A stretch of 37,924 nt of DNA from QS-5-54-17 sp964489295 (GTDB lineage Bacteria; Patescibacteriota; Saccharimonadia; QS-5-54-17): positions 1 to 37,924 of the forward strand of contig CAZAXT010000006.1 in the NCBI GenBank assembly GCA_964489295.1, given 5' to 3'. Positions 1-11,059 of the stretch are shown here, in pieces. The position numbers and the translations under genes are program-made. The notes beneath the pieces were generated by a model. It saw nothing but the letters and a program-made list of their open reading frames with translations. It did no database searches and was not told the DNA's origin. Within the stretch, counting starts at the first letter, position 1, and every line of letters starts with the position of its first letter.

Positions 1-296
1 GAGTATAGTTTGCGGCTATATATGAACATGTAGGTAGCTTGTCAAGGCACGCCGCATTGGTCTGGGTCCATCACACCGGTTGATGCGGCATACACCGCTG
101 TCACTCGGTCTGATCTCCACCCCACACCAATCAGATGGTTTTACACTACCATTTTTTGGTGTTAGTGTCAACTGTTTTGCAATGTTATTAAAGTATAGTC
201 AATACTCTTATGGTTTTTGGGCATTCCAGAGGAGTAAAACGACATCATTCAGTATTGAAAATTCGTGGTTATTGATCGGCGTCCGTAGGGTATAAA
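1..296. other. Intergenic region at left edge
   Basis: I see no convincing gene or RNA here. It lies downstream of the large PP2C-type gene, which reads leftward and stops at 297. On the minus strand a perfect TTGACA (166-171) is followed after 17 bp by TAGTGT (143-148), a possible weak promoter for a gene beyond the left edge. No GC-rich hairpin with a T-run is evident that would terminate the PP2C transcript. Confidence 0.4.
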
Positions 297-2045
297 TTAT
301 CCGGTGTACCGCCGTGCGACCGCAAGTGCCTGATCGATCTGCTCGGTACGGACGACAAGGTTTTCGCCAGCATCCAGCCGATATTCACCAAGGATGTCCT
401 GCAGGGCGTCGATTTCATATATATTCGGCTGTCTCCCCAGACGGTGTTCCAGCGCGTGTTCAGCCGCACGCCATACGCTGTCCGTTTGAGGACCGGGCAT
501 AGCGGTAACTTCATATCCATCTCCGGTTTCAATAATATACCCCGTCTGGCGTCCTACTTCGTCGGATACATCTTCTGGCGTGGCTTCCGGTGCCGCTTCA
601 GGAGTCAGATCTATCGTCTCTGGAGCCGGTGAGCTACTGCCGCCCACTCCATTACCCACGTCACCGCCGCCTTGGGTGAAACCCTGGATTTCCTGGCTGA
701 TCTTATAGGCTCCGTACACGGCGGCCGCACCGATCGCGAGCTTGATAAAGGTTCTTTTGTGGCGTTCAGCTTCTTCGAGAGTTTGCCAGCGCATCTGCGC
801 CCCGGTTACGACCCACGGCAGGAAATTTTTGGTTTTTTCACGGCAGGTGTTGATAAATTGATGGAGGCGGGAAACTTCCTCGTGTTCAACCACGGATTCG
901 GGTCGCTCCGGCGATGCTTCGTGAGCGTTTGCGGCCTCATGCTCGCCTTCCGCGTCATGATCCGCGGTAAACCCAACACCCGGCAGTTCACCCGCCTCGA
1001 GCATATCCACATATTCCAGCATCGGGTCATAGTTACCCTCCCTGTCGAGATACCGATCGGGAATGACGGCATCAGGATGATTCGCATCAGTGGATAGTCC
1101 GCCTTCTACGTCCAAGACTATGACACCTTTATCGTCCACTTTCCGGCTCTTTTCTATGAGTGCATCGATCGCTTCTTCCGGGTCAGGGTTATGAGCGGGA
1201 TCGAGCACGGCTTCGTACTCGTCCATTGAGAGACGCTCATTCTCCCAGTCGCCGATGATGCCGTCGGAGAGCAAGACCAACCGGTCGCCGAGCTGTAATT
1301 CTATAACACCTACGTTGTGCTCGGTGTCCACCTGAAATGATTGATTGCCGTTCAGTGAGTTCGTAAGTACATTCGGTTGTTGAGCAAGACATTCTTCACG
1401 AGTGATAAATTCAGCCTTGCCATCACGCATCCGGAGCAAGCCGCTGTCACCGGCACTGGCATAGGCTGCCATTTCTTTGCCTTCGGCGTCCCGGAAACGG
1501 TGAAGGATAGTGGCAGTCGTCACCATGCCACTGAGTGCAGGGTTATTTTCCTGTTTTTCATTGAGCTCCTCATTGGCAACGATCAGCGCCGCTTCCATGA
1601 AACGTTGGTTGTCTTCAGCATCGGCAGGGTCAATGTTTATCTCGCCCGCTTTCAGCTGTCGTGCTCTGTTTTCTATGAAATCGGCGGCGGTTCGACTCGC
1701 GACATCCCCGCCCGGACCACTTCCCATACCATCGAATACGCCATACATACCGAGTTCGTCGTTACGGAGCATAGTGTCTTCGCTTGTATGGCGTGGCGCT
1801 TCTCTTCCCTCTTTTGGCACATTCCTCTCTGCCGAGGTGATACGAAGCGACTCGCGTACTTCTCCTGCTTCAGCACCAGGGCGTGGGACGTTCGGTCCCG
1901 GTACGCGCCTCTTCTCGCCTCCGTAGGGCGATAAGCCATGATCCAATGTCGTAGTATACGTGCCGTCGTAATCACGGTCCGTGACGGACTGTATATATAC
2001 GATGGTTTCGGTATCATTAAAATAATCGGCTTGCTCATAACCCAT
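297..2045 (-). CDS. Membrane-anchored PP2C-family Ser/Thr phosphatase with extra C-terminal domain
   Basis: 582 aa. A PP2C (PPM) phosphatase core, residues about 85-315, shows the metal-binding aspartates: the SED motif at 88-90, VFDGMGSG around 103-110, GDSG at 199-202, LSDGI at 259-263 and the closing DDKGVIV at 304-310. A low-complexity acidic linker (about 360-395) leads to one hydrophobic helix at about 432-449, then a Pro/Ala/Glu-rich spacer and a compact C-terminal domain (about 505-582) beginning GDGYEV and carrying DSVWRAAEHALEHRLG, which resembles LysM-like modules but is not firmly assignable. Known for the family: metal-dependent dephosphorylation of phospho-Ser/Thr. Inferred: cytoplasmic phosphatase with an outside domain that could sense the envelope. 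The start ATG has GGAG 8 nt upstream. No Hanks-type kinase is in the window. Confidence 0.85.
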   Translation of the reverse strand: MGYEQADYFNDTETIVYIQSVTDRDYDGTYTTTLDHGLSPYGGEKRRVPGPNVPRPGAEAGEVRESLRITSAERNVPKEGREAPRHTSEDTMLRNDELGMYGVFDGMGSGPGGDVASRTAADFIENRARQLKAGEINIDPADAEDNQRFMEAALIVANEELNEKQENNPALSGMVTTATILHRFRDAEGKEMAAYASAGDSGLLRMRDGKAEFITREECLAQQPNVLTNSLNGNQSFQVDTEHNVGVIELQLGDRLVLLSDGIIGDWENERLSMDEYEAVLDPAHNPDPEEAIDALIEKSRKVDDKGVIVLDVEGGLSTDANHPDAVIPDRYLDREGNYDPMLEYVDMLEAGELPGVGFTADHDAEGEHEAANAHEASPERPESVVEHEEVSRLHQFINTCREKTKNFLPWVVTGAQMRWQTLEEAERHKRTFIKLAIGAAAVYGAYKISQEIQGFTQGGGDVGNGVGGSSSPAPETIDLTPEAAPEATPEDVSDEVGRQTGYIIETGDGYEVTAMPGPQTDSVWRAAEHALEHRLGRQPNIYEIDALQDILGEYRLDAGENLVVRTEQIDQALAVARRYTG

Positions 2046-2070
2046 GAAACAACTCCATCTACCCTATTTT

Positions 2071-2107
2071 ATTATAAAACAATTCGTTATAAATGAGTAT
2101 GTGTCAA
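2071..2107 (-). promoter_or_regulatory. Candidate promoter region for the large PP2C gene
   Basis: Reading leftward there is a perfect TTGACA (2102-2107) and a perfect TATAAT (2071-2076), but they are 25 bp apart, too far for one standard promoter. Either each belongs to a different weak promoter or the -10 acts alone in its AT-rich surroundings. The TATAAT lies 25 nt before the start codon, leaving room for the GGAG ribosome binding site. Confidence 0.35.
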
Positions 2108-2161
2108 CAATGCTCGCTTTTTTGTTGCTCTCATAAGCTGGCATATGGAATTGAAAAATTG

Positions 2162-2192
2162 AAAAAAATTTCGCCCGCCCGGGGAGGCGGAC
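2162..2192 (-). terminator. Intrinsic terminator after the small PP2C gene
   Basis: On the minus strand GTCCGCC (2192-2186) pairs with GGCGGGC (2179-2173) around a 6-nt loop and is followed by GAAA and a run of seven T. This is a rho-independent layout about 150 nt past the stop of the PP2C gene that ends at 2342. Wider imperfect pairing also exists (CAGAATG at 2199-2205 against CATTCTG near 2235-2241). Confidence 0.55.
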
Positions 2193-2341
2193 GTGGTTCA
2201 GAATGACGACTCTGAGGTCTTTAATCATGGTTTGCCATTCTGATCCGCCGGCTGACGGAGAAGAGTTTGCCCCACCTAATGCGTCATACGTACTACATTA
2301 TGCTCCATACTCCCTTCTGTATACTCCATGTTGTTCCATTT

Positions 2342-3061
2342 TTACTCTTCACCCTGCATAACATCCACCACCACGACCGACGTGTCATCGGCTTTGCGGC
2401 TCATGTCAGCCAACGCCCGGGCCGCGTCTTGCGGCGGGACGCCCGAAATCGCCTGCTGGTATTCCTCCCGGCTGAGTCGCTGCTCGTCGCTGTCACCGCT
2501 GATGCCATCAGAGAAGAACACCAGCCGATCTCCCGGATCCACTGCTAACACTCCGTATTGACGCACGCCGCGAAGCACGTTTCCACGGGCATTCAACGCA
2601 TTGTGTAACACATTACCGTCCGCTTCTTCTTCGGTCACGAATTTGATGTGATTGTCATAACGACGGAATAAGAACAATCCCGTATCACCGACGTGGGCGT
2701 ATGCCAGACACAGATCGTCTTCACCGCGGTACAGATGGCCAATGGTGGCGGTCGTGCCCATATCACTACTGAGAGTACCGTCTTCGGAAAGCCGTTGCTG
2801 CAACGCTTCCTGGGCCTCCATCAATGCTTCCCTCGCCGTGTGTCCGGCTTGGTGAAAAGTCGTATCCGCCCGGCTCGAATCACGGGTATAGAACTGTTCC
2901 ACCGCGTCACTGACAACCCGGCTGGCCACATCTCCGTCACCACTGCCGCCGATACCATCAAACACCCCGAACAACCCAAAATCTTCCCGGATCAATACCG
3001 TATCTTCATTGGTCGTGAATTCATCTTTTGGTGCATTGATGTAACCGACATCGAATCGCAT
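2342..3061 (-). CDS. PP2C-family Ser/Thr protein phosphatase
   Basis: 239 aa from the chosen ATG; a bare PP2C catalytic domain without membrane segment. Metal and phosphate motifs are all visible: NEDT near the N-terminus, GVFDGIGGSGDGDVASR, a central GDTG, FFSDGISGD and the final ADDTSVVVVDV. A GTG at 3097 would overlap the upstream M16 gene by 19 nt; the ATG at 3061 gives a natural MRFDVGYIN start and a 17-nt spacer preceded by a purine-rich GGTGGGA, so I prefer it. It follows the M16 peptidase gene in the same direction, probably in one transcript, and is a paralogue of the catalytic half of the next gene. Substrates cannot be told from sequence. Confidence 0.88.
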   Translation of the reverse strand: MRFDVGYINAPKDEFTTNEDTVLIREDFGLFGVFDGIGGSGDGDVASRVVSDAVEQFYTRDSSRADTTFHQAGHTAREALMEAQEALQQRLSEDGTLSSDMGTTATIGHLYRGEDDLCLAYAHVGDTGLFLFRRYDNHIKFVTEEEADGNVLHNALNARGNVLRGVRQYGVLAVDPGDRLVFFSDGISGDSDEQRLSREEYQQAISGVPPQDAARALADMSRKADDTSVVVVDVMQGEE

Positions 3062-3078
3062 GAGTCCCACCCTGTTAT

Positions 3079-4347
3079 CTACTTCGCTGCGTCCCACAAT
3101 GGCGCCATAATATTCCGGTACCGCGTCGCTGACTCCTCGTTCACATTACCAACGAAACTGGCTCCCCAGAGATTGTCCTGGAATAGCTTGGTAAAGGCAG
3201 CAGCCGCCTCGTCCAGACTGATGTCATCCAGCAATCGGTAAAATTCGTCGAATTCCTCGTATTGGTCATTTTCGAAAAACATGTCGTAATAGTTGAGCAG
3301 GCTGCCGGCCGTCTGATGCCCGCGAGCTCGCCCGCCCCGTAGCAACCGTTTCACCCGGTCAAATTGTTTCAGGGAAATATCGCCGTTTTGGGCCTGCTGG
3401 ATTTTTTCGACGGCAAGCGTGAAGTACTCTTCGGCATGGGCGGGAGATACCGGACCTCCGAAATTCCACGCGCTCCCGTGAATATCGCGTCCCACGCCCA
3501 TACCCAGATCATAGACCAAACCCCGGTCACGAGCTTCGCCGAACAGCGTGGCGGAAAAACTACCCGATAGAGTTTCGCTCATGATCCGAGCCGCTACCAA
3601 TTCCCGATACGGAAATGATGTCGTGTAACGCGAAGAAAACCGGTAGTAAATTTGCGGCATATCCCGGTATTCGACGATCGGTTCACTCAGTTGTTTTCTG
3701 TTGACATACGGCATATCAAGCCGCTGGCCACGAGGCAAATCGACGTTCAAATGCGGCAGGATTGCGTCAAAATCGATATCCCCCGCGATAAGAAACCGCA
3801 TGTTGTCTGCGATATGTGTATATTCGAACCAGTAGCGTAAGTCGTCAGTGGTTATACTGGACAGCTGGTCGCGGCGCTGTTGGTAGGTCGGCATGCCATA
3901 GGCGGCCGCTCGTAAGTTGTCATTAACCGCTCGACCGGGGTCCGATATATCATTGTCCAATTCGTCGGCTACGTTATTGAGCTCGCTCGTCAGTTCCTTG
4001 CCGGGGAACGTCGGCTCGGTAATCTGGATGGCGATCAGTTTGGCGATACGCTCGGCTTCGAACGCGGCGCATTCGTATTCGTATATCAGATTCTCATCCG
4101 ATGTAGAAGCGTTGTGAAAAGCGCCGTTTTTCTCTACTTCCCGGGAGAATTGCCGGGATTTTGAATACGTCCGATTGGTAAACATCATGTGTTCCATGAC
4201 ATGCGGCAACTCAAATTTCTGCCAATCGCCCAGATCGAAGCCGGCACGAAACTCGACCATCATGTTGACGACATCGACCCCAGGGACGTGAAGTACTAAT
4301 CCTTTGGCGCCGTTATCCAGCTCGACTTGTCTGACCGTGTGTTTCAC
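3079..4347 (-). CDS. M16-family (insulinase-like) zinc metallopeptidase
   Basis: 422 aa. The inverted zinc motif HxxEH is visible as HVMEH (residues 49-53), followed some 75 residues later by ELNNVADELDND, where the family's third zinc ligand (Glu) lies. N-terminal M16 domain to about residue 210, then an inactive M16_C-type domain with the phenylalanine/arginine-rich strand around YYRFSSRYTTSF. Length fits single-chain bacterial M16B proteins. The start is GTG; the sequence just before it lacks a Shine-Dalgarno motif, but a TAGAAT (4356-4361) lies 8 nt upstream of the start. It sits downstream of murD and upstream of two PP2C genes. Known role: degradation of short unfolded peptides; the specific substrate is unknown. 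Confidence 0.88.
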   Translation of the reverse strand: MKHTVRQVELDNGAKGLVLHVPGVDVVNMMVEFRAGFDLGDWQKFELPHVMEHMMFTNRTYSKSRQFSREVEKNGAFHNASTSDENLIYEYECAAFEAERIAKLIAIQITEPTFPGKELTSELNNVADELDNDISDPGRAVNDNLRAAAYGMPTYQQRRDQLSSITTDDLRYWFEYTHIADNMRFLIAGDIDFDAILPHLNVDLPRGQRLDMPYVNRKQLSEPIVEYRDMPQIYYRFSSRYTTSFPYRELVAARIMSETLSGSFSATLFGEARDRGLVYDLGMGVGRDIHGSAWNFGGPVSPAHAEEYFTLAVEKIQQAQNGDISLKQFDRVKRLLRGGRARGHQTAGSLLNYYDMFFENDQYEEFDEFYRLLDDISLDEAAAAFTKLFQDNLWGASFVGNVNEESATRYRNIMAPLWDAAK

Positions 4348-4361
4348 TACACTAAATTCTA

Positions 4362-4500
4362 AACCCTAAACCTTGAATACGAAACAAATTCCAAATCCGA
4401 AACCCGTATGACATGAATATTTCATATTGAGAACATTTGATATTCGAATTGTTTTGAATTTCGGATTTCATACTTCGTACTTCATTCTCCATGCTCCAAA
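4362..4500. repeat. Low-complexity intergenic repeat block
   Basis: The spacer between murD and the M16 gene is built from short recurring words such as AAACCCTAAACC, CCAAATCCGAAACCC, TTGATATTCGAATTG and CATACTTCGTACTTC. Similar words recur at about 2276-2336, 9620-9680, 17840-17930, 25380-25440 and 33481-33603. No open frame or RNA fold is evident. Confidence 0.6.
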
Positions 4501-4509
4501 AATTTACCC

Positions 4510-5446
4510 TTAATCCTCTTTCTTTTTCACCGCGTCCTTAAACTGTTTCCCCCGGTCCTTGTAGCTCTCAAACATGCCGAAGCTGGCGCAGGCGGGGCTT
4601 AAGAGCACGACATCGCCGTCTTCAGCGTAATTGGTCGCTTCGTCCACGATGCCGGGCATAGAGTCGCCGCCGCGGGAGTAAGCCGTGAACCCGGCTTTAT
4701 CCAAAGCGGCCCGGATGCGCTCGGCTTCATCGCCGATCAACACCACGTGTTTGACGTTCGAGTCCGCGACCTCCCGTGCGAGCTCATCGAAATCAGCACC
4801 TTTGCTGGAGCCGCCAAGAATGAGCACCCGGGGCTCACTGAAACTATGGATGGCAGCGATGGTCGGCATGGGATTGGTCGAGAAAGAGTCNNNNNNNNNN
4901 NNNNNNNNNNNNNNNNNNNNNNNNNNNNNNNNNNNNNNNNNNNNNNNNNNNNNNNNNNNNNNNNNNNNNNNNNNNNNNNNNNNNNNNNNNCAGGTCAAGC
5001 GCGGGTGTGCCGATGTTGCCGCCCACATGCACCCGTTCCCCCGCCTGCTCAAGTATGCGGGCAATCAACGTCGTCGTGGTTCCTTTGCCCTTGGTGCCGG
5101 TGACGCCGATAACGTTCCGGGTCGGGCAGACACGGAAGAATTCATTGGTCATGGTGGTGATTTTGGTTTCGTCCAATTCCGGATTGGCAGCCAGTATTGT
5201 ATCCGGGTGCAACCCGGGAGTGCGGAATATTACATCGAACTGCTCCAGATCCTGGAGATACCGGTCACCCAACTGAGTCTTGACTCCACGCGACACCTCG
5301 AGCTCCGGATTTTGATCACACACAGTGATCTCTACAGGGTTTTGTCCTGTTTCTTCATCATACTCCGTACTACGCACTCCGTACTTCTGTATATACCGGA
5401 GCGTCGCCCGTCCTTCTTCCGCGAAACCGACGATCGCCACCTTCAC
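4510..5446 (-). CDS. murD: UDP-N-acetylmuramoylalanine-D-glutamate ligase (interrupted by assembly gap)
   Basis: Adds D-Glu to UDP-MurNAc-L-Ala in the cytoplasmic stage of peptidoglycan synthesis. The N-terminal part (152 aa) shows a Rossmann start VAIVGFAEEGRA, the ATP-binding GVTGTKGKGTTTT and the GGNIGTPALDL motif. The C-terminal part (about 127 aa) shows DSFSTNPMPT, the typical ligase motif, and LLSPACASFGMFESYKDRGKQF. The visible 279 residues plus the 33 of the N-run fall far short of the usual 430-450, so the gap must hide about 400-500 bp. The start is GTG, 3 nt after the secA stop, so the two are probably coupled. Residues about 22-39 are an extra segment encoded by repeat-like DNA. 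Confidence 0.9.
4891..4990. other. Assembly gap inside murD (true missing sequence)
   Basis: One hundred N. The sequences on the two sides are different, unlike the other two gaps in the window, and the MurD central domain is missing. The gap length is a placeholder. Confidence 0.95.
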
Positions 5447-5449
5447 CGT

Positions 5450-8125
<2,676 letters not shown>

Positions 8126-8239
8126 TCGCTCATGGATCCAATCTTGTTATAGCTGTACGTCTGGTGCGCAAACCCACATTATAGCGGATACGTCCGGCGT
8201 GCTAAAAAACCCGCTTTCCAAAAGAAACTGAGTCCCGGG

Positions 8240-9481
8240 CTATTTGCGTTTCCTCTTGTTCTTTTTGCCGAACGTGCGGTTCGCTTCTTCATCGTTTTCG
8301 TTCCCATCTTCATCGTTTTGCTGCCGGTTACGGACAAAGGCGGGAACGTCAAAATCGTCATCATCTCCTGAGAAAGACCAGACATCGGACTCCTCCGATG
8401 ATGCTCCCGCCGGTGTTTCTTCTTCCAGATTAATGGCGTGGTCAGTTATGTCATCATCGGTGACGGCCTCGCCTTCATTGGGTTTGTTGAAGTATGCCAA
8501 ACCGCTGGCGGGTTCGCGTTCGGCCGGTAGTGCGTCGAAACCGGTCGCAATGACCGTCAGGCGGAGTTCGTCTTCCAGGTTCTCATCAATGGTAGCACCG
8601 AATATGATGTTGGCGTCGGGATCAATGGCCGAGGTAATGGTTTCGGCAGCTTCGTTAATCTCGTGCATACCCATATCACGGCCACCGGTGACGTTGAAGA
8701 GCACGCCGCGAGCACCGTCGATCGAAACTTCCAGCAAGGGCGATTCGATGGCTTCGCGGGCCGCGGTGACCGCCCGGTCCTCGCCGCTGCCGCTGCCGAT
8801 ACCCATCAAGGCCGAGCCGGCGTTATTCATAACTGAGCGTACGTCAGCAAAGTCCAGATTGATCAATCCGTGTACCGTGATCAGATTGGAGATACCCTGC
8901 ACTCCCTGCCGCAGCACATCATCAACGACGGAAAACGCCTCCAGGAGCGGTGTCTTGCGGTCGATAGTCTGAAGCAATCGATCATTGGGGATTGTAATCA
9001 GGGTGTCGACGCTTTTACGCATCCGTTCGATGGCGCTGTCGGCATTGGCCCGACGGGTTTCGCCTTCGAACGCGAACGGACGGGTCGCGAACCCAACCGT
9101 AAGAATGCCTAGCTCGCGAGCCGCCTCGGCGACTAGCGGAGCGGCGCCACTGGCAGTACCGCCGCCGGCGCACATCATGATGAAGGCCATATCGGTACCT
9201 TCCAGTGCCTGTTTGATCTCCTCCATGGACTCTTCGGCCGCCTGTTGGCCGACGCCAGGATCAGCACCGGCACCGAGCCCCCGGGTGGTCTCTTTCCCTA
9301 TATGGAGTTTGGTAGCCGCTTTGGAGTTGTCCAATGCCTGGGCATCAGTGTTCACGGCCACGAATTCAACGTTTTCCACGCCCATGTCGATCATGCGGTT
9401 GAGCGCCTCGCCACCACCGCCGCCGAGACCCAATACTTTGATCCGGGCGAATGTTTCTACGCTTGGTACTACTTCGGGCAT
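8240..9481 (-). CDS. ftsZ: Cell division GTPase FtsZ
   Basis: 413 aa. Tubulin-like GTPase that forms the division ring. Nucleotide motifs: GLGGGGGEALNRM, NTDAQAL, the tubulin signature at 106-112 reading GGGTASG where most FtsZ have GGGTGTG, and the T7-loop NLDFADVRSVM. The conserved C-terminal peptide for FtsA binding is recognisable as DVPAFVRNRQ, but it is followed by about 30 more residues that go from acidic to strongly basic (ending KKNKRKRK), so the binding peptide is not terminal. Start ATG is preceded by GGGAGA and a good promoter. Gene order ftsA-ftsZ is conserved. Confidence 0.97.
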   Translation of the reverse strand: MPEVVPSVETFARIKVLGLGGGGGEALNRMIDMGVENVEFVAVNTDAQALDNSKAATKLHIGKETTRGLGAGADPGVGQQAAEESMEEIKQALEGTDMAFIMMCAGGGTASGAAPLVAEAARELGILTVGFATRPFAFEGETRRANADSAIERMRKSVDTLITIPNDRLLQTIDRKTPLLEAFSVVDDVLRQGVQGISNLITVHGLINLDFADVRSVMNNAGSALMGIGSGSGEDRAVTAAREAIESPLLEVSIDGARGVLFNVTGGRDMGMHEINEAAETITSAIDPDANIIFGATIDENLEDELRLTVIATGFDALPAEREPASGLAYFNKPNEGEAVTDDDITDHAINLEEETPAGASSEESDVWSFSGDDDDFDVPAFVRNRQQNDEDGNENDEEANRTFGKKNKRKRK

Positions 9482-9511
9482 AACGTCGTATCTCCCATTG
9501 ATTCTTATGCC

Positions 9512-9539
9512 AGTATAACTGATGTACTCGCATTCGCAA
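9512..9539 (-). promoter_or_regulatory. Promoter upstream of ftsZ
   Basis: Minus strand: -35 TTGCGA (9534-9539), 16-bp spacer, -10 TATACT (9512-9517), 30 nt before the ftsZ ATG. The ftsA-ftsZ spacer is 227 bp, so ftsZ probably has its own promoter. The rest of the spacer (about 9600-9700) holds repeat-like words and no gene. Confidence 0.6.
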
Positions 9540-9708
9540 ATAATGTGTTCGATGGTTTTCCCATTACATACACAATGTACGCATCGTCACAGGCGGTTAT
9601 GAATCTGGGTATAATGTGTGTACAAAAGTTAGAATATAGAACTGGAAAATGGAATTCAGAAGTTAGATACAGGGTTGAAAATTGTTTGTAGCGCCTGAAA
9701 CCGATTTA

Positions 9709-10953
9709 TCAGCCACGGAACCGGTCGAGAATACCACCGAACACGTTCCGTATGCCCGATATGAAAGATTGCAGCTCTTTGCCGCCGGATGAGGCGGCTT
9801 CGGCATGCATATCCTCCAGCATCAACCCGACCGCCGTAGCGAATTCAGGGTTTTCTATCTTGTCCACGATACCGGAGAATCCGCGGGGCATTTTGACGTG
9901 TGCCGGAAGTCGCAGGTGATGTTTAGCGAACTCGGTCAATCCATGAAGATTGGCTCCGCCGCCACTGAATATGGCACCGCCGGGCAACATGCCGTCCCGC
10001 TTGACTTTCTTGAGTTCCGCATTGACCAAATCGCACAGTTCTTCGAGCCGTGCCTGGGCGATCGAATTAACCTCGGCGGTCGCGACCTGCAGTAATTCCC
10101 CGTTCATTTCCGGAACGGAAAACGATTCGTTTTTGTGGGCGTTCTCCGGATCGGCATCGATGTGCTCCAGCTTAATTTTTTCAGCGGTCTCTATCTCGGT
10201 TCTGAGGCCAATAGCGATATCGTTGCTGATATGGGCCGACCCGACAGGCAGAATCGCCGTATGCACGAGTTCCCCTTCATCGAAAACAGCTACTCCGGTC
10301 GTGTGCGTGCCGATGTCGATGGTAGCGCATCCCACCTCCTTGTCCTGATCGCTGGCAGTCGTCCGGGCGGCCGCCAACGGATTCGCCACATGGTGCCGGG
10401 CATTGAGCCCGGCCTGGGTCACGCTACGGGTGGTATTTTTCAAAAACGGCGTCGAAGCGGTTACCAGGCACGTATCAACCTCGAGCCGCATACCGTGCAT
10501 ACCGACCGGATCTTTGACGTACTCTTGCCCGTCAACCGTGTATCGCCGGGGGAAGATCTGGATAATTTCCCGGTTAGGCGGCAGCTGCATAACCGTTGCC
10601 GCTTCTTCAGCCCGGGCCAGATCCTGGGCGGATATCTCCCGGTCATTGCTGCCGATAGCTACGATACCCCGCGACGCGGCGGAAATAATATGGGTTCCGT
10701 TGACACCGACCGTTGCTCCGTCGATGGCTACACCGGAGATCCGCTCCGCTTCATCGACCGCGGCCGTAATCGCGCTGACCGTATTTTCAATATCCACTAC
10801 CGTTCCCTTGCGAACTCCGTGGGATGGGGCGCTTCCGACCCCGATCACACTGGGTGCGGGCGCGTCCTCTTCATGCACGCCGATAACACACCGAACCGTG
10901 GTAGAGCCGATGTCTATGCCGATTGCAGCCGGTAGATTTTGTGTTTGTGCCAT
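9709..10953 (-). CDS. ftsA: Cell division protein FtsA
   Basis: 414 aa. Actin-fold ATPase that tethers FtsZ to the membrane. Phosphate-1 motif IGIDIGSTTVRCVIG at the N-terminus, the SHS2-like 1C insertion, phosphate-2 motif ATIDIGTHTTGVAVF, adenosine motif IFSGGGANLHGLTE. The C-terminus (KELQSFISGIRNVFGGILDRF) is an amphipathic helix of the kind that serves as membrane anchor. It precedes ftsZ. A perfect TATAAT ends 11 nt before the ATG and there is no clear Shine-Dalgarno sequence. Confidence 0.96.
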   Translation of the reverse strand: MAQTQNLPAAIGIDIGSTTVRCVIGVHEEDAPAPSVIGVGSAPSHGVRKGTVVDIENTVSAITAAVDEAERISGVAIDGATVGVNGTHIISAASRGIVAIGSNDREISAQDLARAEEAATVMQLPPNREIIQIFPRRYTVDGQEYVKDPVGMHGMRLEVDTCLVTASTPFLKNTTRSVTQAGLNARHHVANPLAAARTTASDQDKEVGCATIDIGTHTTGVAVFDEGELVHTAILPVGSAHISNDIAIGLRTEIETAEKIKLEHIDADPENAHKNESFSVPEMNGELLQVATAEVNSIAQARLEELCDLVNAELKKVKRDGMLPGGAIFSGGGANLHGLTEFAKHHLRLPAHVKMPRGFSGIVDKIENPEFATAVGLMLEDMHAEAASSGGKELQSFISGIRNVFGGILDRFRG

Positions 10954-10964
10954 GATTTACCCGT

Positions 10965-10970
10965 ATTATA
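10965..10970 (-). promoter_or_regulatory. -10 box of ftsA with very short leader
   Basis: Perfect TATAAT on the minus strand, ending 11 nt before the ftsA start codon. The expected transcript start would leave a leader of only about 4-5 nt. No good -35 at 17 bp (TGTACG). Confidence 0.5.
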
Positions 10971-11059
10971 CGTGTTTTGTACAGATTCGTACAGGTTATG
11001 GCTATTGGTGGGTCTTATGTATTTGGGTTTTGAAATTAAATTGTCGTATAACCGATATG

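Noticed and set aside
672..1934. Several plus-strand open frames of 140-185 codons opposite the large PP2C gene
   Set aside because: They are antisense shadows of a gene with clear catalytic motifs and have no family features.
8244..8972. 242-codon plus-strand frame opposite ftsZ
   Set aside because: Ser/Ala/Pro-rich translation typical of an antisense shadow; ftsZ is certain.
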